Assembly (NCBI GenBank): GCA_008501825.1
Contig: QQUA01000024.1
Span: forward strand, 1 to 64,000
DNA: 64,000 nucleotides
Source of the DNA: Planctomycetota bacterium
Lineage (GTDB): Bacteria > Planctomycetota > UBA1135
Direction: 5' to 3'
Shown here: piece after piece, positions 1-8,483 of the stretch
Layout of the letters: each line of letters begins with the position of its first letter
Numbering within the stretch: the stretch's first letter is position 1
Notes under the pieces: model-generated
What the model saw: the letters and a program-made list of their open reading frames with translations, nothing else
Database searches by the model: none
What the model was told of the DNA's origin: nothing
Made by a program: the position numbers and the translations under genes

Positions 1-614
1 TGCAAGCCGATGCCTACTCCGGCTACGACGCCCTATTCCGCCGAGACGACGTGGTGGAAGTCGGGTGTTGGGCTCATGCTCGTCGCTACTTCTACCAAGC
101 GCTACAAGGACAGGTGGAAGAGGCGGCCCCGGCCATGGCTTCTATTCGACGGCTGTACCAATTGGAGAAGGAGCTGCAGGATCGGTCGCTGGAAGAAAGA
201 AGGCAGCTTCGTCAGGACAAGGCGAAGTCGATTCTGGAGAATCTGAAAGCCAAATTGAAATTGGAACAAAGCTTGGTGCTGCCAAAAAGCAGCTACGGCA
301 AGGCGATCGGCTATGCCCTGCGGCATTGGGAAGCTTTGAATCGGTACCTGGAAGATGGCGATCTGGCCATCGACAACAATGCTTGCGAACGGGAAATCCG
401 GTCAGTAGCGATTGGCCGAAAAAATTGGCTTTTTGCCGGCAGCAAAGCCGGAGGAGAACGGGCGGCGATCTTGTATTCGATCATCCAGACTTGCCGGGCC
501 TGCAAGGTAGAACCGTGGGCTTATTTGAAGGACGTGCTTTCGAAGATCCACACGACGCCCAAGGAAAAGATCGCTGAGCTCACGCCGAGAGCTTGGAAGC
601 GGAATCGGGCTTGA
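1..614 (+). CDS. IS66 family transposase, C-terminal part (5' truncated by window)
   Basis: The reading frame is open from base 3 and extends past the left edge, so the GTG at 51 is not the true start. Visible IS66 DDE-domain landmarks are DAYSGYDALFRRD, then VGCWAHARRYF, then the signature DGDLAIDNNACEREIR with the catalytic-region Asn/Glu residues, then GRKNWLFAGSKAGGERAA. The C-terminal tail (VEPWAYLKDVLSKI, ITELTPRAW-like) is typical of the IS66 C-terminal domain. The protein catalyses cut-and-paste transposition of its element. No frameshift or stop interrupts the visible 200 or so codons, so the copy may be intact. TGA stop at 612-614. Confidence 0.93.
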   Translation, partial: QADAYSGYDALFRRDDVVEVGCWAHARRYFYQALQGQVEEAAPAMASIRRLYQLEKELQDRSLEERRQLRQDKAKSILENLKAKLKLEQSLVLPKSSYGKAIGYALRHWEALNRYLEDGDLAIDNNACEREIRSVAIGRKNWLFAGSKAGGERAAILYSIIQTCRACKVEPWAYLKDVLSKIHTTPKEKIAELTPRAWKRNRA

Positions 615-664
615 TTGAAAAAAGGTGTGGGGTCCTGGTCGACCTGTGGTCTATCGGACGGTAA
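1..664 (+). mobile_element. IS66-family insertion sequence, 3' portion
   Basis: The left window edge falls inside an IS66-type element, of which only the end of the transposase gene and its downstream flank are present. The right boundary is a guess. The bases ATCGGACGGTAAC at about 653-665 loosely resemble an IS66 terminal repeat end (GTAAGCGTCC-type in reverse complement), but the left end is missing, so neither matching inverted repeats nor an 8-bp target duplication can be checked. The transposase evidence is strong; the endpoint is weak. Confidence 0.6.
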
Positions 665-977
665 CCATCTTTTTTTGATTTTTCTCCATTTAACCCCAAC
701 AACTTGCCCACGAATTCATCAACGCTTGCGGCCTAGCGTGTCAACACGACCACCCAGTTGCTCTCGAATCGACCGAGTTGCCACAGCTTAAGGCTCCTAT
801 CTTCTCATACATTTCATATACATCCAATAATCCAATACACCCCCACCCTTCACCCACTCTACGATGACCGAAAGATTCACAAAAAAAACAAGCACTCGAA
901 TGGCTCCGTGGCGGTCGTGAGGGAAATCTGGGGCCAACCCTTGAGTAGAGAGCAGGCCCCTTGTTCCGCCAATGCCG
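615..977. other. Intergenic region, nothing recognised beyond possible IS end
   Basis: These 363 bases separate the transposase stop from the stop of the convergent secreted-protein gene. A possible IS right end lies near 653-665. The remainder is comparatively A/T-rich and contains short open frames without recognisable protein character. I see no tRNA cloverleaf, no direct-repeat array and no hairpin followed by a T run. Confidence 0.5.
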
Positions 978-1952
978 CTAACCAACGGTCATACTCACGA
1001 CATTGGAAAGAATGCAAGTTTGAATGTCAATTGCCTGAAACCACACGGCCGCACCTGTAACACCAGCAGGAACGTTTACGGAAAAGCTCAAGTTGCCTTG
1101 GGAATCGGCAGCGTGAAGCGGTAAATCTTGGTTGATCGGCAAGGAAAGCTGGAATTCCACCGTCCCGCAAGGTCCCGCCGAAAAGCCCGCCGGCCCTGCT
1201 CCGGTTAGAGAGTAAAGGACAGGTACCAAACTATCTGGACTGGCATTCGTCACGTCAATCACAGCCGGTTGACCCGATATGAGATTCGACACACTGATTT
1301 GCGGAAGAACTGAAGAAGGAATGTAGCCGACATCCATTTCAGTAAGAATGAAATTTCCATTACCTGGAAAATGACCGGGCCCGTCGAAAGGCAAGGAGGA
1401 GTGTTCAAAAGTTTCAAGGCGTATACCGGTAATTGGGTAATTTGAGTACTTAAAGCTCAAAAAGTATGCGCCAGCTACGGGCACAACTCCAGAAGTTAGA
1501 ATACTACCATCAGGAAGAACACTGAAACTCATTCCTGGGGGAAGAACTACGCTTTCTGGGTCTGACAATACTTTCCAATTAGCATCAACATCCCCTCCAT
1601 CGTCAAGCCCGTCTGCAAATTCCGCTCGGTCATCGCCGGTGACCGAAATCCTGAAACATCCTAATAGGTGCCCAGGATTGGGATGAAGAAAGAAAAGCGT
1701 AAATTGGAGAGCCCCAGGACCTAGGTCAGTTTCGATTTCCCAACAGGCAATTTCGGCGGCCGCATCGGGAGGTTGATGGATTGCCCATCCGTTTTGGGGC
1801 CCGAAGTCGCTGTCAATTACCAAATCTGGGCTGGATGGATATCCCGGGTTAATAACAGGTTGGGAAAACGTCGCGGTTCCCTCCTGCAGAATGACCCGTT
1901 GCTGCGGAGCTAGAGAAACTATGAAGAGTGTGGTTGAACAAAGAAGCAACAT
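978..1952 (-). CDS. Secreted hypothetical protein with C-terminal Ig-like domain
   Basis: A 324-residue protein beginning with a hydrophobic signal-like segment (MLLLCSTTLFIVSLA). The start is supported by GGAGG about five bases upstream of the ATG. Residues about 20-210 form an unrecognised, probably beta-rich region. Residues about 220-324 (ISVSNLISGQPAVIDVTN, then VPAGVTGAAVWFQAID, then SNVVSMTVG) look like a C-terminal Ig-like module that I associate with exported planctomycete proteins. Only four cysteines are seen, two of them in the C-terminal module. It is probably exported to the periplasm or cell surface. Function unknown. Its base composition is more A/T-rich than most of the window and it neighbours an IS66 element, so acquisition by transfer is possible. 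Confidence 0.8.
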   Translation of the reverse strand: MLLLCSTTLFIVSLAPQQRVILQEGTATFSQPVINPGYPSSPDLVIDSDFGPQNGWAIHQPPDAAAEIACWEIETDLGPGALQFTLFFLHPNPGHLLGCFRISVTGDDRAEFADGLDDGGDVDANWKVLSDPESVVLPPGMSFSVLPDGSILTSGVVPVAGAYFLSFKYSNYPITGIRLETFEHSSLPFDGPGHFPGNGNFILTEMDVGYIPSSVLPQISVSNLISGQPAVIDVTNASPDSLVPVLYSLTGAGPAGFSAGPCGTVEFQLSLPINQDLPLHAADSQGNLSFSVNVPAGVTGAAVWFQAIDIQTCILSNVVSMTVG

Positions 1953-2303
1953 GGAACCTCCAGTGTGAACAAAACCGACTCGAAAGTTTTCTTGCCCATC
2001 TCAAGATTTTCAGGAAACAGACAAGTGAAATATTAGAAAACTCCGCACCAAAACAAAACTGAGTTTCGATCCAAATTTGATAAAGGAACGATTGGGTTGT
2101 TCTCAAATTTCGTTCTGTCCAAACGAAAGGAGCCCTAACAGCCAACTAGGGAAACGATTCTTCGGACTACAAAAACAGCCGAGACTGCCTGTAGGACCAT
2201 CAATAACCATCCTCCTAACCGAGCAACAACCCAGCGCGGCCACGGGAGCTGAGAAGGCCAAACGGCGATCCAAAGAAACGCCGCGATTGGACCGAGCAGT
2301 CCC
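1953..2303. other. Intergenic region upstream of secreted-protein gene
   Basis: These 351 bases lie between the start of the gene at 978-1952 and the stop of the membrane-protein gene at 2304. The region must hold the promoter of the former. I see no clear -35/-10 pair, no hairpin with a T run and no RNA gene. A 76-codon open frame at 2077-2307 (+) has no protein-like features and is judged accidental. Confidence 0.4.
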
Positions 2304-2747
2304 TTAATTCGCCTCGGCGTTCAGGAACATCCAGCCGGCGGTCAGCACCGATAGGACGGTGAATAGGACGAAGCCGCCGACCCAGCGGCGGTGAACCGGG
2401 CGCCGGACGGTCCCTCGGGCCAGCCCGAGGCCGGACCAAACCACTCCGGGCAAGCAGCCCAGGGATACGAAGGCACATCCCAGGTGGACGTACAAACGGG
2501 TCAGATCGAAGCTGAAACGCCGGCCGTACAGCTCCGCCTGAATGATGGCCAGCGCTAAAAGCACCACCGTAATCGCTACGGTGACGTAGTGCCGTTGGCG
2601 CAAACCCCGCCACCCTGCATGGATGGCGAGCACCAGGAACACGACCGTGGCTGCGAGATTGATCAGGAAAAGGGGACCGTTCACCGCGCCAAGACGATAG
2701 AACACCTCGGCATCCGACTCCAGCCCAGTTTCCCCGGGCGCAGCCAT
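2304..2747 (-). CDS. Small polytopic membrane protein, unknown
   Basis: A 147-residue protein with four probable membrane helices: LFLINLAATVVFLVLAIHA, then VTVAITVVLLALAII, then LYVHLGCAFVSLGCLPGVVW, then WVGGFVLFTVLSVLTAGWMF. A TTG at 2768 would extend it by seven residues. The ATG at 2747 is preferred because a GGAGGGG purine tract lies a few bases upstream. The layout resembles small DUF420-like heme/copper-associated membrane proteins (conserved His in helix 3, YVHLG, then a GVVW loop), but I cannot make that assignment firmly. Divergently transcribed from the amidohydrolase gene, with only 35 bp between the starts. Confidence 0.75.
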   Translation of the reverse strand: MAAPGETGLESDAEVFYRLGAVNGPLFLINLAATVVFLVLAIHAGWRGLRQRHYVTVAITVVLLALAIIQAELYGRRFSFDLTRLYVHLGCAFVSLGCLPGVVWSGLGLARGTVRRPVHRRWVGGFVLFTVLSVLTAGWMFLNAEAN

Positions 2748-2782
2748 ACCGCCCCCCTCCCACTCCAAACCATTCCTTGCCC

Positions 2783-5700
2783 ATGCACCTCCTTTTGGCC
2801 CTGCTCTTGCCTTGCCTTCAAGGCCCCGGAGAAGTCTCCCCGCCCCAGGAAGGACCTTTCCTGCTGCAGAACGTCCACCTCTGGCACCCGGACGGCAATC
2901 GCCTGAATCAGAGCCTGTGGATTGAACATGGCCTGGTGCAACGGATGGTCGGCCCGGATCGACCTCTGCCGATCCCGCCGGAAGCGAAAATCATCGAGGC
3001 CGAGGAAGATTGGTGGGTCTATCCCGGCCTGATCCACGGCAACGGTCCGGCCCGGTGGTTCGCCGAGGAAGCAGCCCATCCGTACCGATTCCAAACCACC
3101 GACCCGAAAGCCGACCCCATTCCGGCCATGGAGTGGGGCGAACGCCGCAATTTGCGCGGCTGGTACCGGGTCGCCGACGATTTGGACTGGGATCCGCAAT
3201 CTGCCAAGTCCTGGCATCGGCAAGGCTTCACCAGCACTTATTTGCTGCCGGCTCAGGGATTGGTCCGCGGACGAGCTGCCTGGGTGAGTTGGAACAGCCG
3301 GCCTTTGGGAGAAGCCCTTTTGCAAAGAGATGGGGCCATGACCTTGAGCTTGCGTTCGGTCCGGGCCGGTTATCCCCGCACCCCGATGGCTTCCCTGGCG
3401 TTGCTGCGCCAGGCGTTGCTTGACGCCGAACGGCAAGACCGGGTGGAGAAAAACAGCCGCCAAAAGGACGACCCGGATTGGCAAGCCCTTCAACAAGAAC
3501 CGGATCGGCCGTGGTTGTTTTTGGCCAATAGCACTCGCGAAATCGAAAACGCCCTGGATTTGATGCGCGATTTCGGCAACGGCCGGCGCATTATCGTGGT
3601 CGGAGGTGCTCAAGCCTGGCAGTTGGCCGATCGCTTGCGGGAAAGCCAAACCGCCGTTCTCTTTCGCCTGGACCTGGACGATCCGCCGGCTTCCGGGAAA
3701 ACCGAAGCCAACGCCGAAGAGACAGACGAGGCCGCTGAAGAAAAAAGTTCCCGGGAGTATTGGAAAGAACCGGAGCGGCAACTCGCCGAACGGAAACGGC
3801 AACATCAAGAAAAGGTCCTGGCCTTTTCGCGACTGCGCCAAGCGGGAGTTCGCTGCGCTTTGATCCCAAGCCAGCAAAGTCAGGATTTAGCCGATGATTT
3901 GAAGCAATTAGCCGAAGCCGGCATGTCCCCGGACACCTTGCTGCAAGCCCTCGGCCCGGACTTGGCCGACATTTTGGACCTGCCCCAAAGTGGCTGGATT
4001 CAGCCGGGCCATGCGGCGGACTTCTTCGTTCACCGCGGGCCGTGGAAACCGGGGGAAACCGATTTGGCTTGGTTGTTCGCCGACGGCAGAGCCTGGCATT
4101 TCGCCGCCAAAGCCAAGAAAGAAGAACCTTCAGGGGAAGGAAGCCAAAGCATCGCCGGCACCTGGAGTTTTGAAACCGACTCGCCGATGGGCCCGATCAC
4201 CATGTTGGTGGAGGTCGACCCCGAGATGGGAACGATCAAAATCGCTCGGGCGGAAGCCCCGGGAGATCAAATGGTGGCCGAAGAACCCCGCTTCGAAGAA
4301 CAGGGTTTTCGCTTTCGCTTCATGCCTCCGGATCTTGGCTTTGAAATTCGCTTTGAAGCCGAAGTGGAAGGAGATCAAGCCACCGCTGATTTGATCCTGC
4401 CCGATCCCGCCGGGCGTTTGAAAATCAAGGGCAAGCGGATTCCCATGCCGCGCCATAAGGATGACTTGGCTTTCATGGCGGAAGAAGTTTGGCACGGCCA
4501 CGCCCATGGCCACAGTCACCATCAAGAACCGGAAGCAGAAGATGAAACCGGGAACCCTTCCTCGGCTGCCGAAACGGACAAGCAAGCGGATCCCGACTTC
4601 CTTCCCAAGGGACATCCCCAATGGCCGGTAGAAACCGCCGCCGATCGCCTGCCCGGAGTGGTCTTGGCCGGAGACGTGCTGCTACAAGGCGGCAAGCTCT
4701 ATCCCATGGACGGCAACGAGCCTTTCTCCGGAGATTTACTGATCCGGGAAGGTCGCATCTGGGCCGTTGCCGATCACATTGACCCGGAAAAGTTGGACTT
4801 CGGCGTGCCGGTTTTGGACGTGCAAGGTATGCACCTCATTCCCGGCATCATCGATCCCCATTCCCATCTTGCTCTAGATGCCATCAATGAAGGCTCGGTT
4901 TCCATCACCGCCGAATGTCGCATTGAAGACATGATCCATCCCGGCAGCCTGTCGATTTATCGGGCTGCAGCTGGAGGTTGTGCAGTAGTGCAATCGCTGC
5001 ACGGCTCCGCCAATCCGATCGGCGGCCAAGCGGCGGTATGGGAATTGGATCACACCCGGACCAGCATTGCCGATTTGCTGGTTCCAGGAGCCAAACGGGG
5101 CATCAAATTCGCCCTTGGAGAAAACGTCAAACAAAGCAATTGGGGCAGTAACGGCAACCGATTCCCCATTTCCCGCTCGGGAGTGGAAGCGGTCTTCCGC
5201 CGCGCTTTCGTCGCCGCCCAGGACTACAAAGAAGAACGCCGCCGTTTCGAGGAAGGTAGCCATCCGAGCTTCCGCCGGGACGTACGCCTGGAAGTTTTGG
5301 CCGACATCTTGGACAACAAGATCCACGTTCAAATTCATTCTTACCGGGCCGATGAAATCCTGATGTTCCTGGGCTTGTGCGCCGAATTCGGAGTGCAAGC
5401 GCCGACCTTTCAACACGTCCTCGAGGGATACAAAGTGGCTCCGGAGTTGGCCGCTTATGGAGCCATGGCTTCCACCTTCAGCGATTGGTGGGCCTATAAG
5501 TTCGAGGTCAAGGACGCCATTCCTTGGAATCCTTACTTGATGAACAAAGCCGGCGTCGTCACCACGATCAACTCGGACAGCAATGAAATGATCCGCCGGT
5601 TGAACGCCGAGGCCGCCAAGGGCGTGCGCTACGGCGGCATGTCCGATGCCGAAGCCTTAGCTCTTTGCACCTTGAACGGGGCCAAACAACTGCATGTCGA

Positions 5701-7186
5701 AAACCGCTTGGGCAGCTTGGAAGTCGGCAAGGACGGCACCGTCACGGTGTTTGACGGCCCGCCCTTGAGTTCGTGGTCCCGTTGCCGCCTGACTTTGGCC
5801 CGGGGGCGGGTCTTGTATGACTGGCGAGCTTCCCAGGATGAAAAATGGCAAAACTATCAGGAAGAGGTGCAAGCCTTTGCCGCACTTCACCGGGCGCCTG
5901 CGGTCGCTCCCGCCGATGCGACCGAGGAAACGGTGGAAGACGAAGCCTGGTCCAATTGGATCCGGCCCGGGCAAGGATTGAGCTACTTCATTTACAACGC
6001 CGTCGTTCACCCGATTCAGGGTCCGGTCTTCCGCGGCCAAGTGCTGGTTCAAGACGGCCGGTTCCAATTCGTCGGCGAAGACTTTGCTCGAGTGCTGCCG
6101 AAGAACTGCATCAAAATCGACGCCCAAGGCCGGCATCTCTACCCGGGCTTCCTCAATGGCGGCGATCAAACCGGTTTGTTTGAAATTGCCACCGTCGCCG
6201 GGTCCATCGATCACCGGGAAACCGGCATGGATCACCCCGATTTATCCATCGCCACAGCGATCCATCCCGATAGCGTGCACCATCGGGTGCACCGCATGAA
6301 TGGCATTACTCACGTCCTCAGCCACGCCACTTCCGGGCGCATCTCCGGTCAAGTCGCCCTGATTCAATTGGACGGTGAAACCCCGGAGGAAATGGCGGTC
6401 GTGCCCGATTTAGCTTTGCATGTTCGCTTCCCCCGAGTGCCGCGAGGAAAACCCGGAGAAGCTCCGCAACAGCCGAAAGGTCTCGACAGTTTGAATCGCT
6501 GGTTCGATCAAGCGGAAGCATACGAAAGCAAGCGCCAAAGGTTCGTCAAGGCCGGACAAAGCATGACCGGCCGCGATTTGAAGTTGGAAGCCATGCTGCC
6601 TTACGCCCGGGGAGAAAAGCCCATTTTGGTGGAAGCCAATGACGTCCTCACCTTGGCCAGGGCCCATCAATGGGTTCAAGAAAAAGATTTGCAAGCCATT
6701 TACTTCGGCGCCCAAGACGGTTGGAAAATTGCCGGTCTGTTAGGCGCCACTGGAGCTCGCGTCATTACCGGTCCGGTTCACAGCTTGCCGGGCAGCCGAT
6801 TCGATCCCTATGACAGCCGCTATCGCAATCCGTCGGTGCTGGCCGCCGCCGGATGCCAAGTGGCTCTTCGAACCGAAAACCCGGAAATCACCCGCAACCT
6901 TCCCTTTCAAGCCGCCACAGCCGGCGTGTTCGGTTGGGGCCGGGAGCAAGCGCTGTACGCTCTGACTTTAGGAGCCGCCGAGGTGTTGGGAGTGGATCGC
7001 TTCACCGGCAGCATCGAAGTCGGCAAAGCCGCGAACTTCTTCTTGAGTAGCGGCGATCCTCTGGACTTCACCGGTTCGGTGGAAAGACTTTGGATCGGCG
7101 GGCGCGAAGTGGAGCTGCAATCCTGGCAAAGTCAGTTGCGCGATCGTTACGAAGCCCGGATCGACCGGAAACGGGACCAACGATGA
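2783..7186 (+). CDS. Giant exported tandem amidohydrolase-family protein
   Basis: The protein is 1467 residues from the ATG at 2783 (TTG at 2777 also possible). It opens with a short signal peptide (MHLLLALLLPCLQ). Three amidohydrolase-like units follow. The N-terminal unit (about 20-440) is degenerate: the usual PGLIDxHxH is WVYPGLIHGNG. A beta-rich insert (about 455-560) and a His-rich linker HGHAHGHSHH (571-580) come next. The central unit (about 620-1030) has the metal motif IIDPHSHLALD (H693, H695), then IHSYRADEI, and NSDSNEMIR for the late Asp. The C-terminal unit (about 1060-1460) has LYPGFLNGGDQTGL, again without HxH. Only the central unit looks able to bind metal. The family typically hydrolyses C-N bonds in imidazolone, hydantoin or dipeptide substrates; the substrate here is unknown. 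It heads a + strand run with the MFS gene 25 bp downstream. Confidence 0.88.
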   Translation: MHLLLALLLPCLQGPGEVSPPQEGPFLLQNVHLWHPDGNRLNQSLWIEHGLVQRMVGPDRPLPIPPEAKIIEAEEDWWVYPGLIHGNGPARWFAEEAAHPYRFQTTDPKADPIPAMEWGERRNLRGWYRVADDLDWDPQSAKSWHRQGFTSTYLLPAQGLVRGRAAWVSWNSRPLGEALLQRDGAMTLSLRSVRAGYPRTPMASLALLRQALLDAERQDRVEKNSRQKDDPDWQALQQEPDRPWLFLANSTREIENALDLMRDFGNGRRIIVVGGAQAWQLADRLRESQTAVLFRLDLDDPPASGKTEANAEETDEAAEEKSSREYWKEPERQLAERKRQHQEKVLAFSRLRQAGVRCALIPSQQSQDLADDLKQLAEAGMSPDTLLQALGPDLADILDLPQSGWIQPGHAADFFVHRGPWKPGETDLAWLFADGRAWHFAAKAKKEEPSGEGSQSIAGTWSFETDSPMGPITMLVEVDPEMGTIKIARAEAPGDQMVAEEPRFEEQGFRFRFMPPDLGFEIRFEAEVEGDQATADLILPDPAGRLKIKGKRIPMPRHKDDLAFMAEEVWHGHAHGHSHHQEPEAEDETGNPSSAAETDKQADPDFLPKGHPQWPVETAADRLPGVVLAGDVLLQGGKLYPMDGNEPFSGDLLIREGRIWAVADHIDPEKLDFGVPVLDVQGMHLIPGIIDPHSHLALDAINEGSVSITAECRIEDMIHPGSLSIYRAAAGGCAVVQSLHGSANPIGGQAAVWELDHTRTSIADLLVPGAKRGIKFALGENVKQSNWGSNGNRFPISRSGVEAVFRRAFVAAQDYKEERRRFEEGSHPSFRRDVRLEVLADILDNKIHVQIHSYRADEILMFLGLCAEFGVQAPTFQHVLEGYKVAPELAAYGAMASTFSDWWAYKFEVKDAIPWNPYLMNKAGVVTTINSDSNEMIRRLNAEAAKGVRYGGMSDAEALALCTLNGAKQLHVENRLGSLEVGKDGTVTVFDGPPLSSWSRCRLTLARGRVLYDWRASQDEKWQNYQEEVQAFAALHRAPAVAPADATEETVEDEAWSNWIRPGQGLSYFIYNAVVHPIQGPVFRGQVLVQDGRFQFVGEDFARVLPKNCIKIDAQGRHLYPGFLNGGDQTGLFEIATVAGSIDHRETGMDHPDLSIATAIHPDSVHHRVHRMNGITHVLSHATSGRISGQVALIQLDGETPEEMAVVPDLALHVRFPRVPRGKPGEAPQQPKGLDSLNRWFDQAEAYESKRQRFVKAGQSMTGRDLKLEAMLPYARGEKPILVEANDVLTLARAHQWVQEKDLQAIYFGAQDGWKIAGLLGATGARVITGPVHSLPGSRFDPYDSRYRNPSVLAAAGCQVALRTENPEITRNLPFQAATAGVFGWGREQALYALTLGAAEVLGVDRFTGSIEVGKAANFFLSSGDPLDFTGSVERLWIGGREVELQSWQSQLRDRYEARIDRKRDQR

Positions 7187-7211
7187 ACGGAAGCCGCCGG
7201 GGCCGATCCAC

Positions 7212-8477
7212 TTGATCGGCGTTCTGCGCCACCGGAACTTCCGCCGGCTTTGGCTGTCCCAGCTCATTAGCCAAGCCGGCGATTGGTTCCAACGCATCGC
7301 TTTATTGGCTTTGCTTTCGGAACTCGGAGTCCAGGAAGCTTGGTGGGGAGTCGGCACTCTCTTCGGAGTGGAATTGACTTTGCGCTTGTTGCCGGCCGCC
7401 TTTTTCGGTCCCATTGCCGGCCCCTTTGCCGATCGATTTTCCAAACGCGGTTTGATGTTGGCCGCCGACCTTTTCCGGGCGGTGGTGGTCCTGGGCTTTC
7501 TTTGGATTGATCAGCCGGATGAAATCCCTTGGCTATACGCCCTTTTGCTCTTGCACATGAGCTCCAGCATTTTCTTTACCGCCGCCCGGTCGGCAGCGGT
7601 TCCGGAAACGGTACCGAAAGACGAATTACACGACGCCCTGGCTTTATCCGCCGCCACTTGGAGTGCCATGCTTGCCTTCGGTTCCGCTTTGGGCGGCCTG
7701 CTGATGCAAGGCGTAGGCATCCGCGGCATCTTCCTGTTGGATTCTTTCACTTTTCTCCTCAGCGCCGGCTTCTTGTTCGGCCTGCGCTTGCCGCCGGTGG
7801 CCAAGCACCCGGAACCGCTTCGCTTGGGTGACCTGCTGCTGTTTCGGGATCTGGCCCGAGCCGCCCGCCATGGCCGTCAGCAACGCTTGTTCCCGGCCCT
7901 CTTCGCCAAGACTCTTTGGGGCGGTGCCGGAGGATTTCTAGTGATCCTTGCGCTTTTGGCCAAGGATCGTTTCGCTTTGGGCGGCGGCCCGGAAGCGGTC
8001 GGCGGAGCGATGGCGATCTTGTACGCCGCCCGAGGCGTGGGCACCGGTTTGGGACCGTTTTTGGGACGCCGTTTGCTGGGACGGCATCGCTCCGCCCTGC
8101 GCCGCCAGGTGGGCTGGGGATTTTGGATCGGAGCCAGCGGCTATGCCCTGGTTCCTTTCTGCCCGAATCTGTTGCTGGCCTTCCTGGTGATCAGCCTGGC
8201 TCACTGCGGCGGCAGCGTGCTGTGGGTTTGCTCCAGCACCCTCTGGCAGCAATCGGCCCAGCCGGCCTTCCGCGGCCGCCTGTTCGCCTTGGAATTCTTC
8301 GGAATGACCGTGGCTTTCAGTGCCACCGGCCTCCTCGCCGGGGCACTTTATGACTCGGGGGCCTCTCTAAACGGCTTGCTTTGGGGCCATGCCGCCCTAG
8401 TCCTTCTCGGCGGGCTGATTTGGAGCCTGTGGTCCCCTAGTTTGCCCTCGGAGAATAGCCCCGAGGGCTTATCATGA
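7212..8477 (+). CDS. MFS transporter (MFS_3/EntS-like exporter)
   Basis: A 421-residue protein with about twelve hydrophobic helices. The N-terminus (FRRLWLSQLISQAGDW) and the loop FADRFSKRGLMLAADL after helix 2-3 match the major facilitator A-motif of the MFS_3 (enterobactin/macrolide exporter-like) group. ARSAAVPETVPKDELHDAL is the usual segment after helix 4. No in-frame ATG exists near the start, so the TTG at 7212 is used; the start is therefore uncertain by a few codons. It lies 25 bp after the amidohydrolase and 6 bp before the aminotransferase, suggesting co-transcription. The substrate cannot be deduced. Confidence 0.85.
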   Translation: MIGVLRHRNFRRLWLSQLISQAGDWFQRIALLALLSELGVQEAWWGVGTLFGVELTLRLLPAAFFGPIAGPFADRFSKRGLMLAADLFRAVVVLGFLWIDQPDEIPWLYALLLLHMSSSIFFTAARSAAVPETVPKDELHDALALSAATWSAMLAFGSALGGLLMQGVGIRGIFLLDSFTFLLSAGFLFGLRLPPVAKHPEPLRLGDLLLFRDLARAARHGRQQRLFPALFAKTLWGGAGGFLVILALLAKDRFALGGGPEAVGGAMAILYAARGVGTGLGPFLGRRLLGRHRSALRRQVGWGFWIGASGYALVPFCPNLLLAFLVISLAHCGGSVLWVCSSTLWQQSAQPAFRGRLFALEFFGMTVAFSATGLLAGALYDSGASLNGLLWGHAALVLLGGLIWSLWSPSLPSENSPEGLS

Positions 8478-8483
8478 GGTGTT

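Noticed and set aside
2681..3877. 398-codon minus-strand frame opposite the amidohydrolase start
   Set aside because: Antisense to a gene with signal peptide and family motifs; no domains seen.
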